NCBI RefSeq assembly: GCF_022179185.1
Contig: NZ_BPQJ01000002.1
Span: 62,001-126,000, forward strand
Source of the DNA: Methylobacterium frigidaeris
GTDB lineage: Bacteria > Pseudomonadota > Alphaproteobacteria > Rhizobiales > Beijerinckiaceae
DNA length: 64,000 nucleotides
Reading direction: 5' to 3'
The notes beneath the pieces are model-generated. The model had not been told where the DNA came from. It saw only the letters and a program-made list of their open reading frames with translations, and did no database searches. Position numbers and translations under genes: made by a program. Every line of letters begins with the position of its first letter. The first letter of the stretch is position 1. This document shows, in pieces, positions 28,837 to 37,710 of the stretch.

Positions 28837-31434
28837 TCACCCCGCCATCGTGGTCTTCACCGTCTCGACGAGCTGCTTGAGGCTGAAGGGCTTGGGCAGG
28901 AAGTTGAATTCCTCGCCGTCGGGCAGGTTCTTGCGGAAGGCGTCCTCGGCGTAGCCGGAGACGAAGATCACCTTCAGGGCCGGATGGGCCTTGCGCAACT
29001 CGCGCAAGAGGGTCGGACCATCCATCTCGGGCATCACCACGTCGGAGACGACGAGGTCCACCGGCACGTCGCGCTCCTGCATGATCTGCAGGGCCTCGAG
29101 GCCGGAGGCCGCCTCGAGCACGGTGTAGCCCCGCGCGGTGAGCGCCCGGCCGTTGACGGCGCGGACCGGATCCTCGTCCTCGACGAGCAGGATCGTGCCG
29201 CGGCCGGTGAGGTCGCGGGCGGGCGCCTTCGCGGGCTCCGCCGGGGACGCGGCCGCAGCCGGTGCGGAACCGCCGGCGGGTGGGGCGATCTCGGGCAGCG
29301 TCTCCTGGGCTTCGGTCTCCGGCACCGGCACGTGGCGTGGCAGGTAGATGGCGAAGACCGTGCCCTGGCCGATGGTCGAGCGCACGTCGATGTAGCCGCC
29401 GGACTGCTTGACGATGCCGAACACGGTCGAGAGGCCGAGACCCGTGCCCTTGTTGACCTCCTTCGTCGTGAAGAACGGCTCGAAGATCTTCTCCATCACT
29501 TCGGGCGTCATGCCGGTGCCGGTATCGCTGACCTCAATCAGCACGTGATCGGCCCCCGGCAGGCCGTTGAGGCGCAACGCCCCCACGGCTTCCGCGGTCA
29601 TGTTGGCGGTGCGGATCAGGAGGCGCCCGCCCTCCGGCATCGCGTCGCGCGCATTGACCGCGAGATTCACGATCACCTGCTCGAACTGGTTGACGTCGGC
29701 CTTGACCGGCCAGAGGTCGCGGCCGTGCTTCAGGTCGAGCTCGACCCGCTCGCCGAGCAGCCGCTTGAGCAGCAGGGTGAGGTCCGAGAGCGCCTCGCCG
29801 AGATGGATCACCTCCGGCCGCAGGGTCTGCCGGCGCGAGAAGGCCAGCAGCTGCCGCACCAGGCTGGCGGCCCGGTTGGCGTTCTGCTTGATCTGCATGA
29901 TGTCCTGGAAGGCCGGGTCGGTCGGCCGGTGGCTCGCCAGCAGCAGGTCCGAGTAGCCAATGATCGCCTGCAGCACGTTGTTGAAGTCGTGCGCGATGCC
30001 GCCGGCGAGCTGGCCGACCATCTCCATCTTCTGGGCCTGGTTGACCTGCTGCTGGAGCTGGTGCTGGGCCGTGGTGTCGAGGGCGTAGAGGATCACCGCG
30101 CCCTCCGCGCCGCCGGCGCTGCCCGCGGGGCTGAGCCAGATCCGGGCAGAGCGGTTGACCGGGGCCGAGACCCCGATCTCGACCGGCGGCACGTCGCCGC
30201 GCCCCTCCGCCGCGGCGCGCGCCGCCGCATCGACGATGGAGCGGTCGCGCTCGACGATGAAGTCGCGCACGGGGGGGCCCACCTCGCTGCCGTCGCCGGT
30301 GCGCGGCAGGGTGCCGAACAGCCGCGCGAAGGAGGCATTGGCACGGACCAGCCGTCCGTCGGCGGCGAGCGTCGCCACCGCGACCGGGCTGGTGTTGAAG
30401 AAGCGGTCGAAGCGCAGCTCGGCCGCCTGCTGGGGATCGTCGCTCTCCCCGCCGGCGGAGCGGTTGAGCACCAGCGTGCGCGAATCGCCCGGCCGCCCGT
30501 CCTGGCCGTAGGCGACGCGGTGATAGAGCCGGGCCGAGAGCGGGTGGCCGTTGCGCCGGCGCAGATCGAGGTCGAACCGGTCGGTGCGGACCTCGCCGGG
30601 CTCGCCCTTGCCGCCGACCAGGACGGGCCCGAGATCGTCGGGCAGGATCTCGGACAGGCGCAATCCGCCCGAGCCGACCTGCGCCAGGTCATGGCCGAGC
30701 CACGCCGCCAGCGTGGCGTTCATGTAGACGACCGAGCCCTTCGGATCGACCGCCATGAAGCCGGCCGGCGCGTGGTCGAGGTAGTCGATCGCGTGCTGGA
30801 GCTCCTGGAAGACGTTCTCCTGGCGCTCGCGCTCGTGGGTGATGTCGGCGACGCTCCACAGGGCGACCGGCCGGCGCGGCAGGGGCAGGGGCCGCACGCC
30901 GATGCGGAACCAGGCGAAGTCGCGCTCCGCTGCGCCGCCGGGCGGGGGCGCCATGCGGATCTCCTCCGACAGGGAGCGGCCCTCGCGCGCGGCTTGCGCG
31001 AGGCGGTAGACCGCTTCCGACACCTCCGGCGAGCCGACGAAGACCCGCTCCACGGGACGCAGGTTGGTGAAGGTGTCGCTGCCGGCGAGCTTCAGGTAGG
31101 CGGCATTGGCGTAGATCGGCCGGCCGCCCTCCTCCATGGCGATCATGCCGTCGGGCGCGGCATCGACCACCGCCTTGGTGACGTCGTTGCGGGTGCCCTG
31201 GCCGGTGAGCTGGATCGCCCCGATGGCGAAGGCGAACAGGCAGAACACGCCCGCCATGGCGAGCAGCGCCAGCAGGCCGAGGATGATCGGCTGCGCCTGC
31301 TCGTTGGCGACGAAGCTCAGGCCCACCGCTGCGCCGACCAGGAGGCCGGCCAGCAGCAGGAGCAGGCTGACCCGGCCGGGCCGCTCGGAGCGGTCGAGGG
31401 CGGCCTCCGCCGCGGATGAGCTCAACTCCGGCAT
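28837..31434 (-). CDS. cckA: hybrid histidine kinase CckA
   Basis: An 865-residue membrane hybrid kinase. Two membrane helices (about 22-40 and 49-70) precede PAS-type regions (about 80-190, 205-320, 335-450), then HisKA with phospho-acceptor His482 in GGIAHDFNN, an HATPase domain ([23 protein letters not shown]) and a C-terminal receiver ([31 protein letters not shown]). This is the CckA architecture that feeds phosphate through ChpT to CtrA, or drains it. The ATG at 31434 follows GAGGCGAC. It lies beside recA and flhB, a typical alphaproteobacterial location, and CtrA-type boxes occur in this window. Confidence 0.92.
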   Translation of the reverse strand: MPELSSSAAEAALDRSERPGRVSLLLLLAGLLVGAAVGLSFVANEQAQPIILGLLALLAMAGVFCLFAFAIGAIQLTGQGTRNDVTKAVVDAAPDGMIAMEEGGRPIYANAAYLKLAGSDTFTNLRPVERVFVGSPEVSEAVYRLAQAAREGRSLSEEIRMAPPPGGAAERDFAWFRIGVRPLPLPRRPVALWSVADITHERERQENVFQELQHAIDYLDHAPAGFMAVDPKGSVVYMNATLAAWLGHDLAQVGSGGLRLSEILPDDLGPVLVGGKGEPGEVRTDRFDLDLRRRNGHPLSARLYHRVAYGQDGRPGDSRTLVLNRSAGGESDDPQQAAELRFDRFFNTSPVAVATLAADGRLVRANASFARLFGTLPRTGDGSEVGPPVRDFIVERDRSIVDAAARAAAEGRGDVPPVEIGVSAPVNRSARIWLSPAGSAGGAEGAVILYALDTTAQHQLQQQVNQAQKMEMVGQLAGGIAHDFNNVLQAIIGYSDLLLASHRPTDPAFQDIMQIKQNANRAASLVRQLLAFSRRQTLRPEVIHLGEALSDLTLLLKRLLGERVELDLKHGRDLWPVKADVNQFEQVIVNLAVNARDAMPEGGRLLIRTANMTAEAVGALRLNGLPGADHVLIEVSDTGTGMTPEVMEKIFEPFFTTKEVNKGTGLGLSTVFGIVKQSGGYIDVRSTIGQGTVFAIYLPRHVPVPETEAQETLPEIAPPAGGSAPAAAASPAEPAKAPARDLTGRGTILLVEDEDPVRAVNGRALTARGYTVLEAASGLEALQIMQERDVPVDLVVSDVVMPEMDGPTLLRELRKAHPALKVIFVSGYAEDAFRKNLPDGEEFNFLPKPFSLKQLVETVKTTMAG

Positions 31435-31538
31435 GTCGCCTCGACACTCCCCAGGGGCCGGCCTCACGCGTCCGGGCCCCGATCCTTACGGCCCATGGGC
31501 CGGTCTCGTCCGTTCCCTAGCAGGCGCGGCGTTTCCGT

Positions 31539-31559
31539 GGAATGAACCCGGTTCGTTCC
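31539..31559 (-). promoter_or_regulatory. near-perfect palindrome upstream of cckA
   Basis: GGAATGAACC (31539-31548), one base, then GGTTCGTTCC (31550-31559): ten-base arms with a single mismatch, about 105 bp before the cckA start. A candidate operator; the cognate regulator is unknown. Confidence 0.4.
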
Positions 31560-31595
31560 GGGGCCGGATCCGCCGAATCAGTGCACCTCACGACA

Positions 31596-31627
31596 CGCCC
31601 GCCGCACCGGCGCCGGTGCGGCGGGCG
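31596..31627 (-). terminator. 32-bp perfect palindrome after flhB
   Basis: The 16-base arm CGCCCGCCGCACCGGC (31596-31611) is followed immediately by its exact reverse complement (31612-31627). Flanking GACACGCCC and GGGCGTGTC extend pairing outwards. It lies 34 bp beyond the flhB stop at the end of the flg/fli/flh operon and before the cckA promoter region, so it probably terminates the flagellar transcript; no T run follows. Confidence 0.6.
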
Positions 31628-31660
31628 CGGAGGGCGTGTCGGGAGCGTCGCGAGGCCCCC

Positions 31661-32725
31661 TCAGTGACGCCGGCGCAGGCGCATCACGTAGCCGATCACC
31701 TCGGCCACGGCACGGTAATGCTCGGGCGGCACCGCGGCGTCGATCTCGACGGTGGCGTGGAGCGCGCGCGCCAGCGGCGGGTTCTCGACCACCGGCACGC
31801 CGTGCTCGCGCGCCACCTCGCGGATGCGGAACGCCAGCGCGTCGACGCCCTTGGCGACGCAGACCGGCGCGGCCATCCCGGCCTCGTAGCGGAGCGCCAC
31901 CGCGTAGTGGGTCGGGTTGGTGACGATCACGCTCGCGCCCGGCACCGCCGCCATCATGCGCTTCTTGACCCGCTGCATGCGGATCTGGCGCAGTCGCCCC
32001 TTCACCTCCGGGTTGCCGTCCTGCTCCTTGAGCTCCTCCTTGAGCTCCTGCTTCGACATCCGCAGGCGCGCCCGCCAGCGGAAGCGCTGGTAGAGCGCGT
32101 CGCCGAGGGTGACGACGATGGAGGCTGCCAGAACCGCGCCCATCAGCCGCAGGCAGAGCGCGAGGGTGGCCTGGAGCAGGCCCTGCGGCTCGAGCCGGGC
32201 GAAAGCCTCGAGCCGGTCGCGGTCGCCCCACAGGACGAGGCCGGCGGCGACGCCGACGAGCAGGATCTTGATCACGCCCTTGCCGAACTGGAACCACGCC
32301 TCCGGGCCGAACAGCCGCTTGAGGCCGGCCATCGGCGAGACGCGGCTCCACTTCGCCGCCAGGGTCTCGGTGGTCCAGACCAGCGGATGCTGGACGAGGC
32401 CGCCGACGAGGCCCGCCATCGCCACCGCCCCCATCGGCACCGCGAGGGCGAGCGCTCCGGCGATCAGGGCCCGGCGACCGAAGGCGAGGTAGCCGGCCGG
32501 GTCCGAGGGCACCTCGTGCAGATGGGCGAGCAGGCCGCGCAGGTCGGTCAGCAGGCCGCGGGCGAGGGGCGCCGCGCCGACCATCAGCACCAGCGTGAAG
32601 GCGCCGAGCATCAGGAAGGTGTTGACCTCCTGGCTGGTGGCGACGTCGCCCCGCTTGATCGCGTCGTCGAGGCGTCGCTGGGTCGGGTCTTCGGTGCGGT
32701 CTTCCTGGTCGGCCTGCTCCGACAT
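31661..32725 (-). CDS. flhB: flagellar export switch protein FlhB
   Basis: A 354-residue inner-membrane component of the flagellar type III export gate. Four membrane helices occupy about 35-210; the cytoplasmic domain holds the self-cleavage motif NPTH (270-273), needed for switching from rod/hook to filament substrates. Length and the acidic N-terminus (EQADQEDRTEDPTQRRL) are standard. It starts 4 bp after fliR and is the last gene of flgB-flgC-fliE-fliQ-fliR-flhB. Confidence 0.95.
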   Translation of the reverse strand: MSEQADQEDRTEDPTQRRLDDAIKRGDVATSQEVNTFLMLGAFTLVLMVGAAPLARGLLTDLRGLLAHLHEVPSDPAGYLAFGRRALIAGALALAVPMGAVAMAGLVGGLVQHPLVWTTETLAAKWSRVSPMAGLKRLFGPEAWFQFGKGVIKILLVGVAAGLVLWGDRDRLEAFARLEPQGLLQATLALCLRLMGAVLAASIVVTLGDALYQRFRWRARLRMSKQELKEELKEQDGNPEVKGRLRQIRMQRVKKRMMAAVPGASVIVTNPTHYAVALRYEAGMAAPVCVAKGVDALAFRIREVAREHGVPVVENPPLARALHATVEIDAAVPPEHYRAVAEVIGYVMRLRRRH

Positions 32726-32729
32726 CCGC

Positions 32730-33503
32730 TCACGCCCTCCCGAGATCGGCCAGGAAGCGGCCGAGATCGTCGACGAACACCCCCATGATCACCCCGATGG
32801 TAGCCAGGAAGACCAGCATGCCGACCAGGATCGCGGCCGGGGTGGCGACGAAGAACACCTGCATCTGCGGCATCAGGCGCGAGAGCACGCCGAGACCGAG
32901 GTTGAACAGGATGCCGAAGGCGATGAACGGCGCCGAGATCTGCACCGCCAGGGTGAAGCCGCGAGCCACCGCCCGCACCGCGAAGGCGGCGGCGTCGCCG
33001 GTGGCCGGCATGCCGACCGGCGGCATCAGGGCGTAGGAGTCGCGGATGCCCGCGAGCGCCAGGTGATGCAGGTCGGCGGCGAGCACCAGGGTGAGGCCGA
33101 GCAGGCTCAGGAAGCTGCCGAGCGTCGCCTGCTGGTTGCCGAGGGCGGGATCGACCGTCATCGCGTAGGCGAGGCCGAGCTGCTGGGCGATGATCGTGCC
33201 GGCGGTCTGGAGCGCCGCGATCACCGCCCGCACGCTCAGGCCCAGCACCAGACCGACCGCGATCTCGCCGATGAGCACGCCGATCAGCGCCGTGCCGACG
33301 CCGCCGGGTTCCGGCCCGGTGCCCCCGGGGAGCAGCGGGCGGGCGACCGGAAACAGCACCAGGGAGAGCAGCAGCGCGAAGGCGAGGCGCAGGCGCGGCG
33401 TCACCATCGCCTCGCCGATGCCCGGCATCAGCATCACCAGCGTGCCGACCCGCGCGAAGGTGAGGAGGTAGGCCGAGGCGAGGCCGGGCAGGAGGAGGTT
33501 CAC
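32730..33503 (-). CDS. fliR: flagellar export protein FliR
   Basis: A 257-residue, six-helix membrane protein of the export gate (FliP-FliQ-FliR channel). Motifs FARVGTLVMLMPGIGEAMV at the N-terminus and ARGFTLAVQISAPFIAFGILFNLGLGVLSRLMPQMQVF (start to end, about 165-205) are the conserved FliR segments. The initiator is GTG with no strong ribosome site, suggesting coupling to fliQ, 57 bp upstream. Confidence 0.94.
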   Translation of the reverse strand: MNLLLPGLASAYLLTFARVGTLVMLMPGIGEAMVTPRLRLAFALLLSLVLFPVARPLLPGGTGPEPGGVGTALIGVLIGEIAVGLVLGLSVRAVIAALQTAGTIIAQQLGLAYAMTVDPALGNQQATLGSFLSLLGLTLVLAADLHHLALAGIRDSYALMPPVGMPATGDAAAFAVRAVARGFTLAVQISAPFIAFGILFNLGLGVLSRLMPQMQVFFVATPAAILVGMLVFLATIGVIMGVFVDDLGRFLADLGRA

Positions 33504-33560
33504 GTCCGGGCCGAATCGGGGAGCGGGAGTATCGACTTCTCGGCTGGAATCCGCGCCCGC

Positions 33561-33827
33561 TCAACCCCCCGTGGCGATGCGGGCGGCGATGCGGGTCATG
33601 TAGCCGGCCAGCGCGTCGCCCATGAAGGGCAGCATCAGCATCATCGCGGCGAGGACCGCGACGATCTTCGGCACGTAGATCAGGGTCTGCTCCTGGATCT
33701 GGGTGAGGGCCTGGAACAGCGAGACCGCCAGGCCGACGACCAGGGCAACGACCATCGGGGGGCCGGCGACCTTCAGGAAGGTGACGATGCCGTCGCGCGC
33801 GACGTCGAGGATGGCGAGACCGGTCAT
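33561..33827 (-). CDS. fliQ: flagellar export protein FliQ
   Basis: An 88-residue protein with two membrane helices separated by the conserved FQALTQIQEQTL loop, the FliQ/SctS hairpin. The ATG at 33827 gives the usual length; a TTG nine bases upstream is less likely. It follows fliE by 16 bp. Confidence 0.94.
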   Translation of the reverse strand: MTGLAILDVARDGIVTFLKVAGPPMVVALVVGLAVSLFQALTQIQEQTLIYVPKIVAVLAAMMLMLPFMGDALAGYMTRIAARIATGG

Positions 33828-33843
33828 CGGCGCCAACGATTCC

Positions 33844-34149
33844 TTAAATCTGCATCCGCATGATGTCCTCGTAGGCGGAGATCACGCGGTCGCGCACCGC
33901 CACCAGGGTCTGGAGCGCGGTCTCGCTCTCGGCCACCGCCGTCACCACGTCGACCACGTTGGCCTTCCCGGCGGCGACCGCCATGGCCTGGTCGTCGGCG
34001 CGCCTGCCGGCCTCGCCGACTCCGTCGAGAGCGGAGGACAGGAGCTGGGTGAAGCCGCCCTCCCCGGCGCCGACGACGCCGGACGTGGGGGCGCGCCCCA
34101 TGCTCTGGATGGCGGCGTAGGCGCCGGCCGCGAAAGCGTTGGTGGTCAT
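33844..34149 (-). CDS. fliE: flagellar hook-basal body complex protein FliE
   Basis: A 101-residue helical protein joining the MS ring to the rod. The C-terminal half (DVVTAVAESETALQTLVAVRDRVISAYEDIMRMQI) is the conserved FliE domain that packs with FlgB; the N-terminal half is Gly/Ala-rich. It begins 2 bp after flgC and is followed 16 bp later by fliQ. Confidence 0.93.
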   Translation of the reverse strand: MTTNAFAAGAYAAIQSMGRAPTSGVVGAGEGGFTQLLSSALDGVGEAGRRADDQAMAVAAGKANVVDVVTAVAESETALQTLVAVRDRVISAYEDIMRMQI

Positions 34150-34151
34150 GG

Positions 34152-34562
34152 TCAGGCCTTCAGGATGTCGATGGTGCGGGCCACCATGCGGTTGGTGAGC
34201 GTGACCATGTTGAGGTTCGCCTCGTAGGAGCGCTGGGCCTCGCGCATGTCGACGGTCTCGACCAGGACGTTGACGTTGGGCATCCGCACCGTGCCGTTGG
34301 CATCGGCGGCGGGGTTGCCCGGGTCCTGCTTGGAGCGGAACGGGCCCTGGTCGCGGCGCACCTTGCCGAGATCCACCACCGACGCGTCGAGCTCGCGGTC
34401 GATGTGGTTGGCGAAGGTCGGGATCTTGCGCCGGTAGGGCTCGGCGGCGGCGCTGGTCGGCGCCGAATCCGCGTTGGCGATGTTCTCTGAGATCACGCGC
34501 ATCCGGCCCGACTGGACCTTGAGCCCGGAGGCCGCGATGCCGATCGCCTTTCTGAAATCCAT
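34152..34562 (-). CDS. flgC: flagellar proximal rod protein FlgC
   Basis: A 136-residue rod protein. SGLKVQSGRMRVISENIANADS is the N-terminal rod signature and VNVLVETVDMREAQRSYEANLNMV the C-terminal one. The ATG at 34562 with GAGGTGG upstream is preferred over an in-frame start three codons earlier. It lies between flgB and fliE. Confidence 0.94.
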   Translation of the reverse strand: MDFRKAIGIAASGLKVQSGRMRVISENIANADSAPTSAAAEPYRRKIPTFANHIDRELDASVVDLGKVRRDQGPFRSKQDPGNPAADANGTVRMPNVNVLVETVDMREAQRSYEANLNMVTLTNRMVARTIDILKA

Positions 34563-34651
34563 GGAACCCACCTCGGGTCGGGCTGACGATGCAACGGGGA
34601 GACGGCCGGTCGTGGCCGGGGTCGGCGCGACGGGGGACGTCCTGAAGGATC

Positions 34652-35053
34652 CTACCTGCCGACCGCGGTGCGCAGGCTCTGCAGGCTCTTGCGGTAGAGG
34701 AGGCTGGCGAGCTGGTAGTCGCCCTGGTTGTCGGCGGCCTTCAGCATCTCGTCCTCGAGGCTGACGGCGTTCCCGCTCGGCATCATCTCGAAGCGCGTGC
34801 CCGTCCGCTCCTCGGCCGGCGCGGCCTTTCCGGTGCCGGCAAGGTGCAGGCTGCTGGTGCGCTCCATGCCGACGCCCGGCAGGCCGGCCGCAAGGGTGCC
34901 GTCGGGGCGGAAGCGCGGCGCCTTGAGGTCACGGGCCCGGAAGCCGGGCGTGTCGGCATTGGCGACGTTCTCGGCCAGGACCTTCTGGCGCGTCTGCTGC
35001 CACTGCATCCGGTTGCGCAACATCGCGACGAGGGGGAGATCGGTGACCGACAC
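34652..35053 (-). CDS. flgB: flagellar proximal rod protein FlgB
   Basis: A 133-residue rod protein with the N-terminal signature QQTRQKVLAENVANADTPGF and C-terminal DYQLASLLYRKSLQSLRTA helix. GTG start. First gene of the minus-strand flagellar operon; an exact TTAA-N7-TTAA CtrA-type box begins 48 bp upstream of the start. Confidence 0.93.
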   Translation of the reverse strand: MSVTDLPLVAMLRNRMQWQQTRQKVLAENVANADTPGFRARDLKAPRFRPDGTLAAGLPGVGMERTSSLHLAGTGKAAPAEERTGTRFEMMPSGNAVSLEDEMLKAADNQGDYQLASLLYRKSLQSLRTAVGR

Positions 35054-35100
35054 GGGCGGGCCTTCCGGGTTTTGACCGGCACAATCTGCCTAGCGCATGG

Positions 35101-35185
35101 TTAAAACCTGGTTAAGACGATCCCTATCCGCGGGTCCCGCGCGGCTCATCCGCAACGCCTCTCAAAGCTGTTAACGATATGTAAA
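35101..35185. promoter_or_regulatory. CtrA-type boxes in the flgB/fliO divergent promoter
   Basis: TTAA-AACCTGG-TTAA (35101-35115) matches the CtrA consensus TTAA-N7-TTAA exactly and lies just upstream of flgB. TTAA-CGATATG-TAAA (35171-35185), one base off, lies 74 bp before the fliO TTG. In related bacteria CtrA activates early flagellar genes from such sites. Confidence 0.65.
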
Positions 35186-35258
35186 CGTCCCCTGCGCAGG
35201 CCCGGCACAGCCGTGCTAGAAGGCTACCCATCGTCGGCGTGCCCCGCGTGCGCCTCAT

Positions 35259-36488
35259 TTGAGAGACCGCGCTTTGCTCTCCTCGATCCTCGGGACGGAC
35301 GGTTCGCCCTTGCTCTCCTACCTGATCGTCTTCCTGATCATGGTCGTGCTCCTCAGCCTGTTCGCTCTCGGGGCGAAACGGTTCGCCCGGGGACGCCTCA
35401 CCCTGGGGGGCAACGGTGGGACCGGCCGCAGCCGGCAGCCGCGGCTCGGCATCGTCGACATCTACGAGCTGGACCGGCAGCGCCAGCTGATCCTGCTGCG
35501 GCGCGACAACACCGAGCACCTGCTGCTCGTCGGCGGGCCGAACGACGTCGTGGTCGAGCGCAACATCGTGCGGGCCGGCGCCGCGCGGGTGTCGGCGGAG
35601 CTGGCCGACCGGTCGGAGGCCGAGGGCCCCGAGGCGCCGCTCCCCCTGCCGGCGGGCACCGAGCCGGCGCCGCTGCCGCCGCCCTTCCCCGAGCCGGAGC
35701 TGCCGCGCCCGCCGGAGCCCGAGCGGATCGCGGCCGCCTTCGCGCCGGTCCCGCGGCGAGATGACTCGGCCCAGGGGAGCCTGGCTCAGGAGAACCTGAC
35801 TCAGGAGAACTTGGCCCCGCAGCCCGAGCCGGCGCGGCCGTCCTCGCGCTTCAACGCCTCGCGCCGGGTCGAGCCGCCGAGCCTGCGCGCCGCCCGCCAG
35901 GCGCCGCCGCCCCTGGAAACGCCTCCCGAGGCGCCTCCCTTCACAGTCCCGGTGCCGCCGGTGGTGCCGGTTCCCCCGCCGATGCCGGAGCCGGTCCTGC
36001 CGCCCGAGCCGGCGCCCGCCCCGGCCGGCACCCGCGGGGCTGAGCCGCGCAACGTGGACGCGGCGATCCTCAACGACATGGCCCGCCAGCTGGAAGAGGC
36101 CCTGCGGCGGCCTTCCTCGGCAGTAGCGCCGGCCCGCCCGGCCACCCCGGTGGCAAGCCCTTCGCCGGAGCCGGCGCCTGCCCCGCCCGAGCCAGCGCCT
36201 CCTCCTCCGCCGCCCCCGCCGCCGGAGCCCGAGCCCGTACCGGAGCCCGCGCCCCCTCCGCCGCCCGAGCCGCCGCCACCGCCGCCGGAACCCGAGCCGG
36301 CCCCCCCTCCCCCGCCGGAGCCGGAACCAGCCCCGCCTCCCCCGCCCGAGCCGCCTCCCGCTCCTCCTCCGCCGCCGGAGGAGCCGGCCCCGACCTCGAA
36401 GCCGCCCTCGGTCCAGAACCCGTTCTCGGTCGAGGAGATCGAGGCCGAATTCGCCCGCCTCCTCGGCCGTCCGCTCGACAAGCGTTGA
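35259..36488 (+). CDS. fliO: FliO-like flagellar protein with a long Pro/Glu-rich tail
   Basis: A 409-residue protein. One membrane helix (about 18-37), then the FliO-like cytoplasmic segment (RLGIVDIYELDRQRQLILLR, HLLLVGGPNDVVVERNI). From about residue 125 it becomes a disordered Pro/Glu/Ala tail with repeated PEPxPAPPPPPE blocks (about 290-375) and ends in a short conserved-looking helix, NPFSVEEIEAEFARLLGRP. Ordinary FliO is 90-150 residues, so about 250 residues are extra. Start is TTG at 35259, or TTG at 35274 with GAGAG 8 bp upstream. FliO aids assembly of the FliP ring, and fliP follows 109 bp downstream. Confidence 0.75.
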   Translation: MRDRALLSSILGTDGSPLLSYLIVFLIMVVLLSLFALGAKRFARGRLTLGGNGGTGRSRQPRLGIVDIYELDRQRQLILLRRDNTEHLLLVGGPNDVVVERNIVRAGAARVSAELADRSEAEGPEAPLPLPAGTEPAPLPPPFPEPELPRPPEPERIAAAFAPVPRRDDSAQGSLAQENLTQENLAPQPEPARPSSRFNASRRVEPPSLRAARQAPPPLETPPEAPPFTVPVPPVVPVPPPMPEPVLPPEPAPAPAGTRGAEPRNVDAAILNDMARQLEEALRRPSSAVAPARPATPVASPSPEPAPAPPEPAPPPPPPPPPEPEPVPEPAPPPPPEPPPPPPEPEPAPPPPPEPEPAPPPPPEPPPAPPPPPEEPAPTSKPPSVQNPFSVEEIEAEFARLLGRPLDKR

Positions 36489-36597
36489 GCGTCAGCCACC
36501 GGGGCTGTTGCACCGGAACCGCGCCCGCCCGCCCTCGAAGGGATGAGGCGGGCGCACCGCTTGCGGGCCGCATCGGCGCAGCCCAGGGTGCGCCGCC

Positions 36598-37368
36598 ATG
36601 GCGCCCCCGACTCTCCGCTCCCTCCGCCCGCTTCTCTTCTCCCCGGTTCTCTGCGGCGCGGGGGTGGCCCTGCTGTTCCTGCCGGGCGGGACGGCCTTGG
36701 CGCAGAGCCTGACGGTCGATCTCGGTCCGAGCGGCGGCGTCACCGAGCGGGCCTTGCAGCTCGTCGCCCTCATCACCGTGCTGGCGCTGGCGCCCTCGGT
36801 CCTGGTGATGGCGACCTCGTTCACCCGCATCGTGGTGGTGCTGTCGATCCTGCGCTCGGCGCTCGGCACCCAGACGGCACCGCCGAACGCCGTGATCGTC
36901 AGCCTGTCGCTGTTCCTCACCGCCTTCGTGATGGCGCCGACGGCGCGGGAGGCCTACCGCACCGGCATCGAGCCGCTGCTCGCCGGGCAGATCCAGCAAG
37001 CCCAGGCCTTCGAGCGGGCGAGCCAGCCGTTCAAGGCCTTCATGCTGCGCAGCGTGCGCGAGAAGGACCTGCGCCTCTTCCTCGATCTCGCCCGAGCCGG
37101 GACGCCGGCGACGCCCGAGGCGGTGGGGCTCGAGGTGCTGACCCCCGCCTTCATGATCTCGGAGCTGCGTCGCGCCTTCGAGATCGGCTTCCTGCTGTTC
37201 ATCCCGTTCCTGATCATCGACCTCGTGGTCGCGTCGATCCTGATGTCGGTCGGCATGATGATGCTGCCGCCCGCCACGGTGGCGCTGCCGTTCAAGCTGA
37301 TCTTCTTCGTGCTGGTCGACGGCTGGACCCTGGTGGCCGGCTCCCTGGTGCAGAGCTACGGCGGCTGA
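36598..37368 (+). CDS. fliP: flagellar export protein FliP
   Basis: A 256-residue export-gate protein. A signal-like N-terminus (to about residue 36) precedes the conserved membrane core: ATSFTRIVVVLSILRSALGTQ, NAVIVSLSLFLTAFVMAP and the C-terminal LTPAFMISELRRAFEIGF and VASILMSVGMMMLPP. All FliP signatures are present. It follows fliO, and its last 13 bp overlap a convergent hypothetical gene. Confidence 0.95.
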   Translation: MAPPTLRSLRPLLFSPVLCGAGVALLFLPGGTALAQSLTVDLGPSGGVTERALQLVALITVLALAPSVLVMATSFTRIVVVLSILRSALGTQTAPPNAVIVSLSLFLTAFVMAPTAREAYRTGIEPLLAGQIQQAQAFERASQPFKAFMLRSVREKDLRLFLDLARAGTPATPEAVGLEVLTPAFMISELRRAFEIGFLLFIPFLIIDLVVASILMSVGMMMLPPATVALPFKLIFFVLVDGWTLVAGSLVQSYGG

Positions 37369-37685
37369 TCCGCCGCCGTCTCCGCCCTCTTCTTCGCTCC
37401 TTTGGCACGGGTGCCGCGCGGCACCAGGCGCAGGGCCTCCCCGGCGAGGTGGGCGGGCACGCCGCGGCGCATCAGCCGGTCGCGCCGAGCCCGGCGCGCG
37501 AGGCCGGCGGCCTGTGCCTCCGCCGCGTCGAGGAGCGGCTGCGCCCAGGCCTCGAACCAAGCGCTCTGCACTGCGAGACCGAGGAGGACGGCCTCGCAGG
37601 CGAGGATCCGATAAGCCGATGCGACCCGGCTCATCTGCTCGTGAAGAGCGATGCCGGGATGCGGGGCGGCGGGCGGCACGCTCAC
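37356..37685 (-). CDS. hypothetical protein, 109 residues
   Basis: A small soluble, Ala/Arg-rich helical protein (ILACEAVLLGLAVQSAWFEAWAQPL in its first half, basic second half). GTG start with GGAG upstream. No family is recognised. Its 3' end overlaps fliP by 13 bp on the opposite strand. It begins 25 bp after another unknown gene in the same direction, so they may be cotranscribed. The non-repetitive N-terminal half argues for a real gene. Confidence 0.5.
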   Translation of the reverse strand: MSVPPAAPHPGIALHEQMSRVASAYRILACEAVLLGLAVQSAWFEAWAQPLLDAAEAQAAGLARRARRDRLMRRGVPAHLAGEALRLVPRGTRAKGAKKRAETAADQPP

Positions 37686-37710
37686 CGGGCTCCGCGCCGG
37701 GGCCGCGCGC

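Noticed and set aside
36180..36400. CRISPR or minisatellite interpretation of the repeated CCGCC/GAGCC tract
   Set aside because: The repeats are irregular and in frame, encoding Pro/Glu blocks of the FliO tail; no spacer structure exists.
36070..36499. Long Gly/Ser-rich frame on the minus strand opposite fliO
   Set aside because: It is the antisense shadow of the Pro-rich fliO codons; composition explains the open frame.
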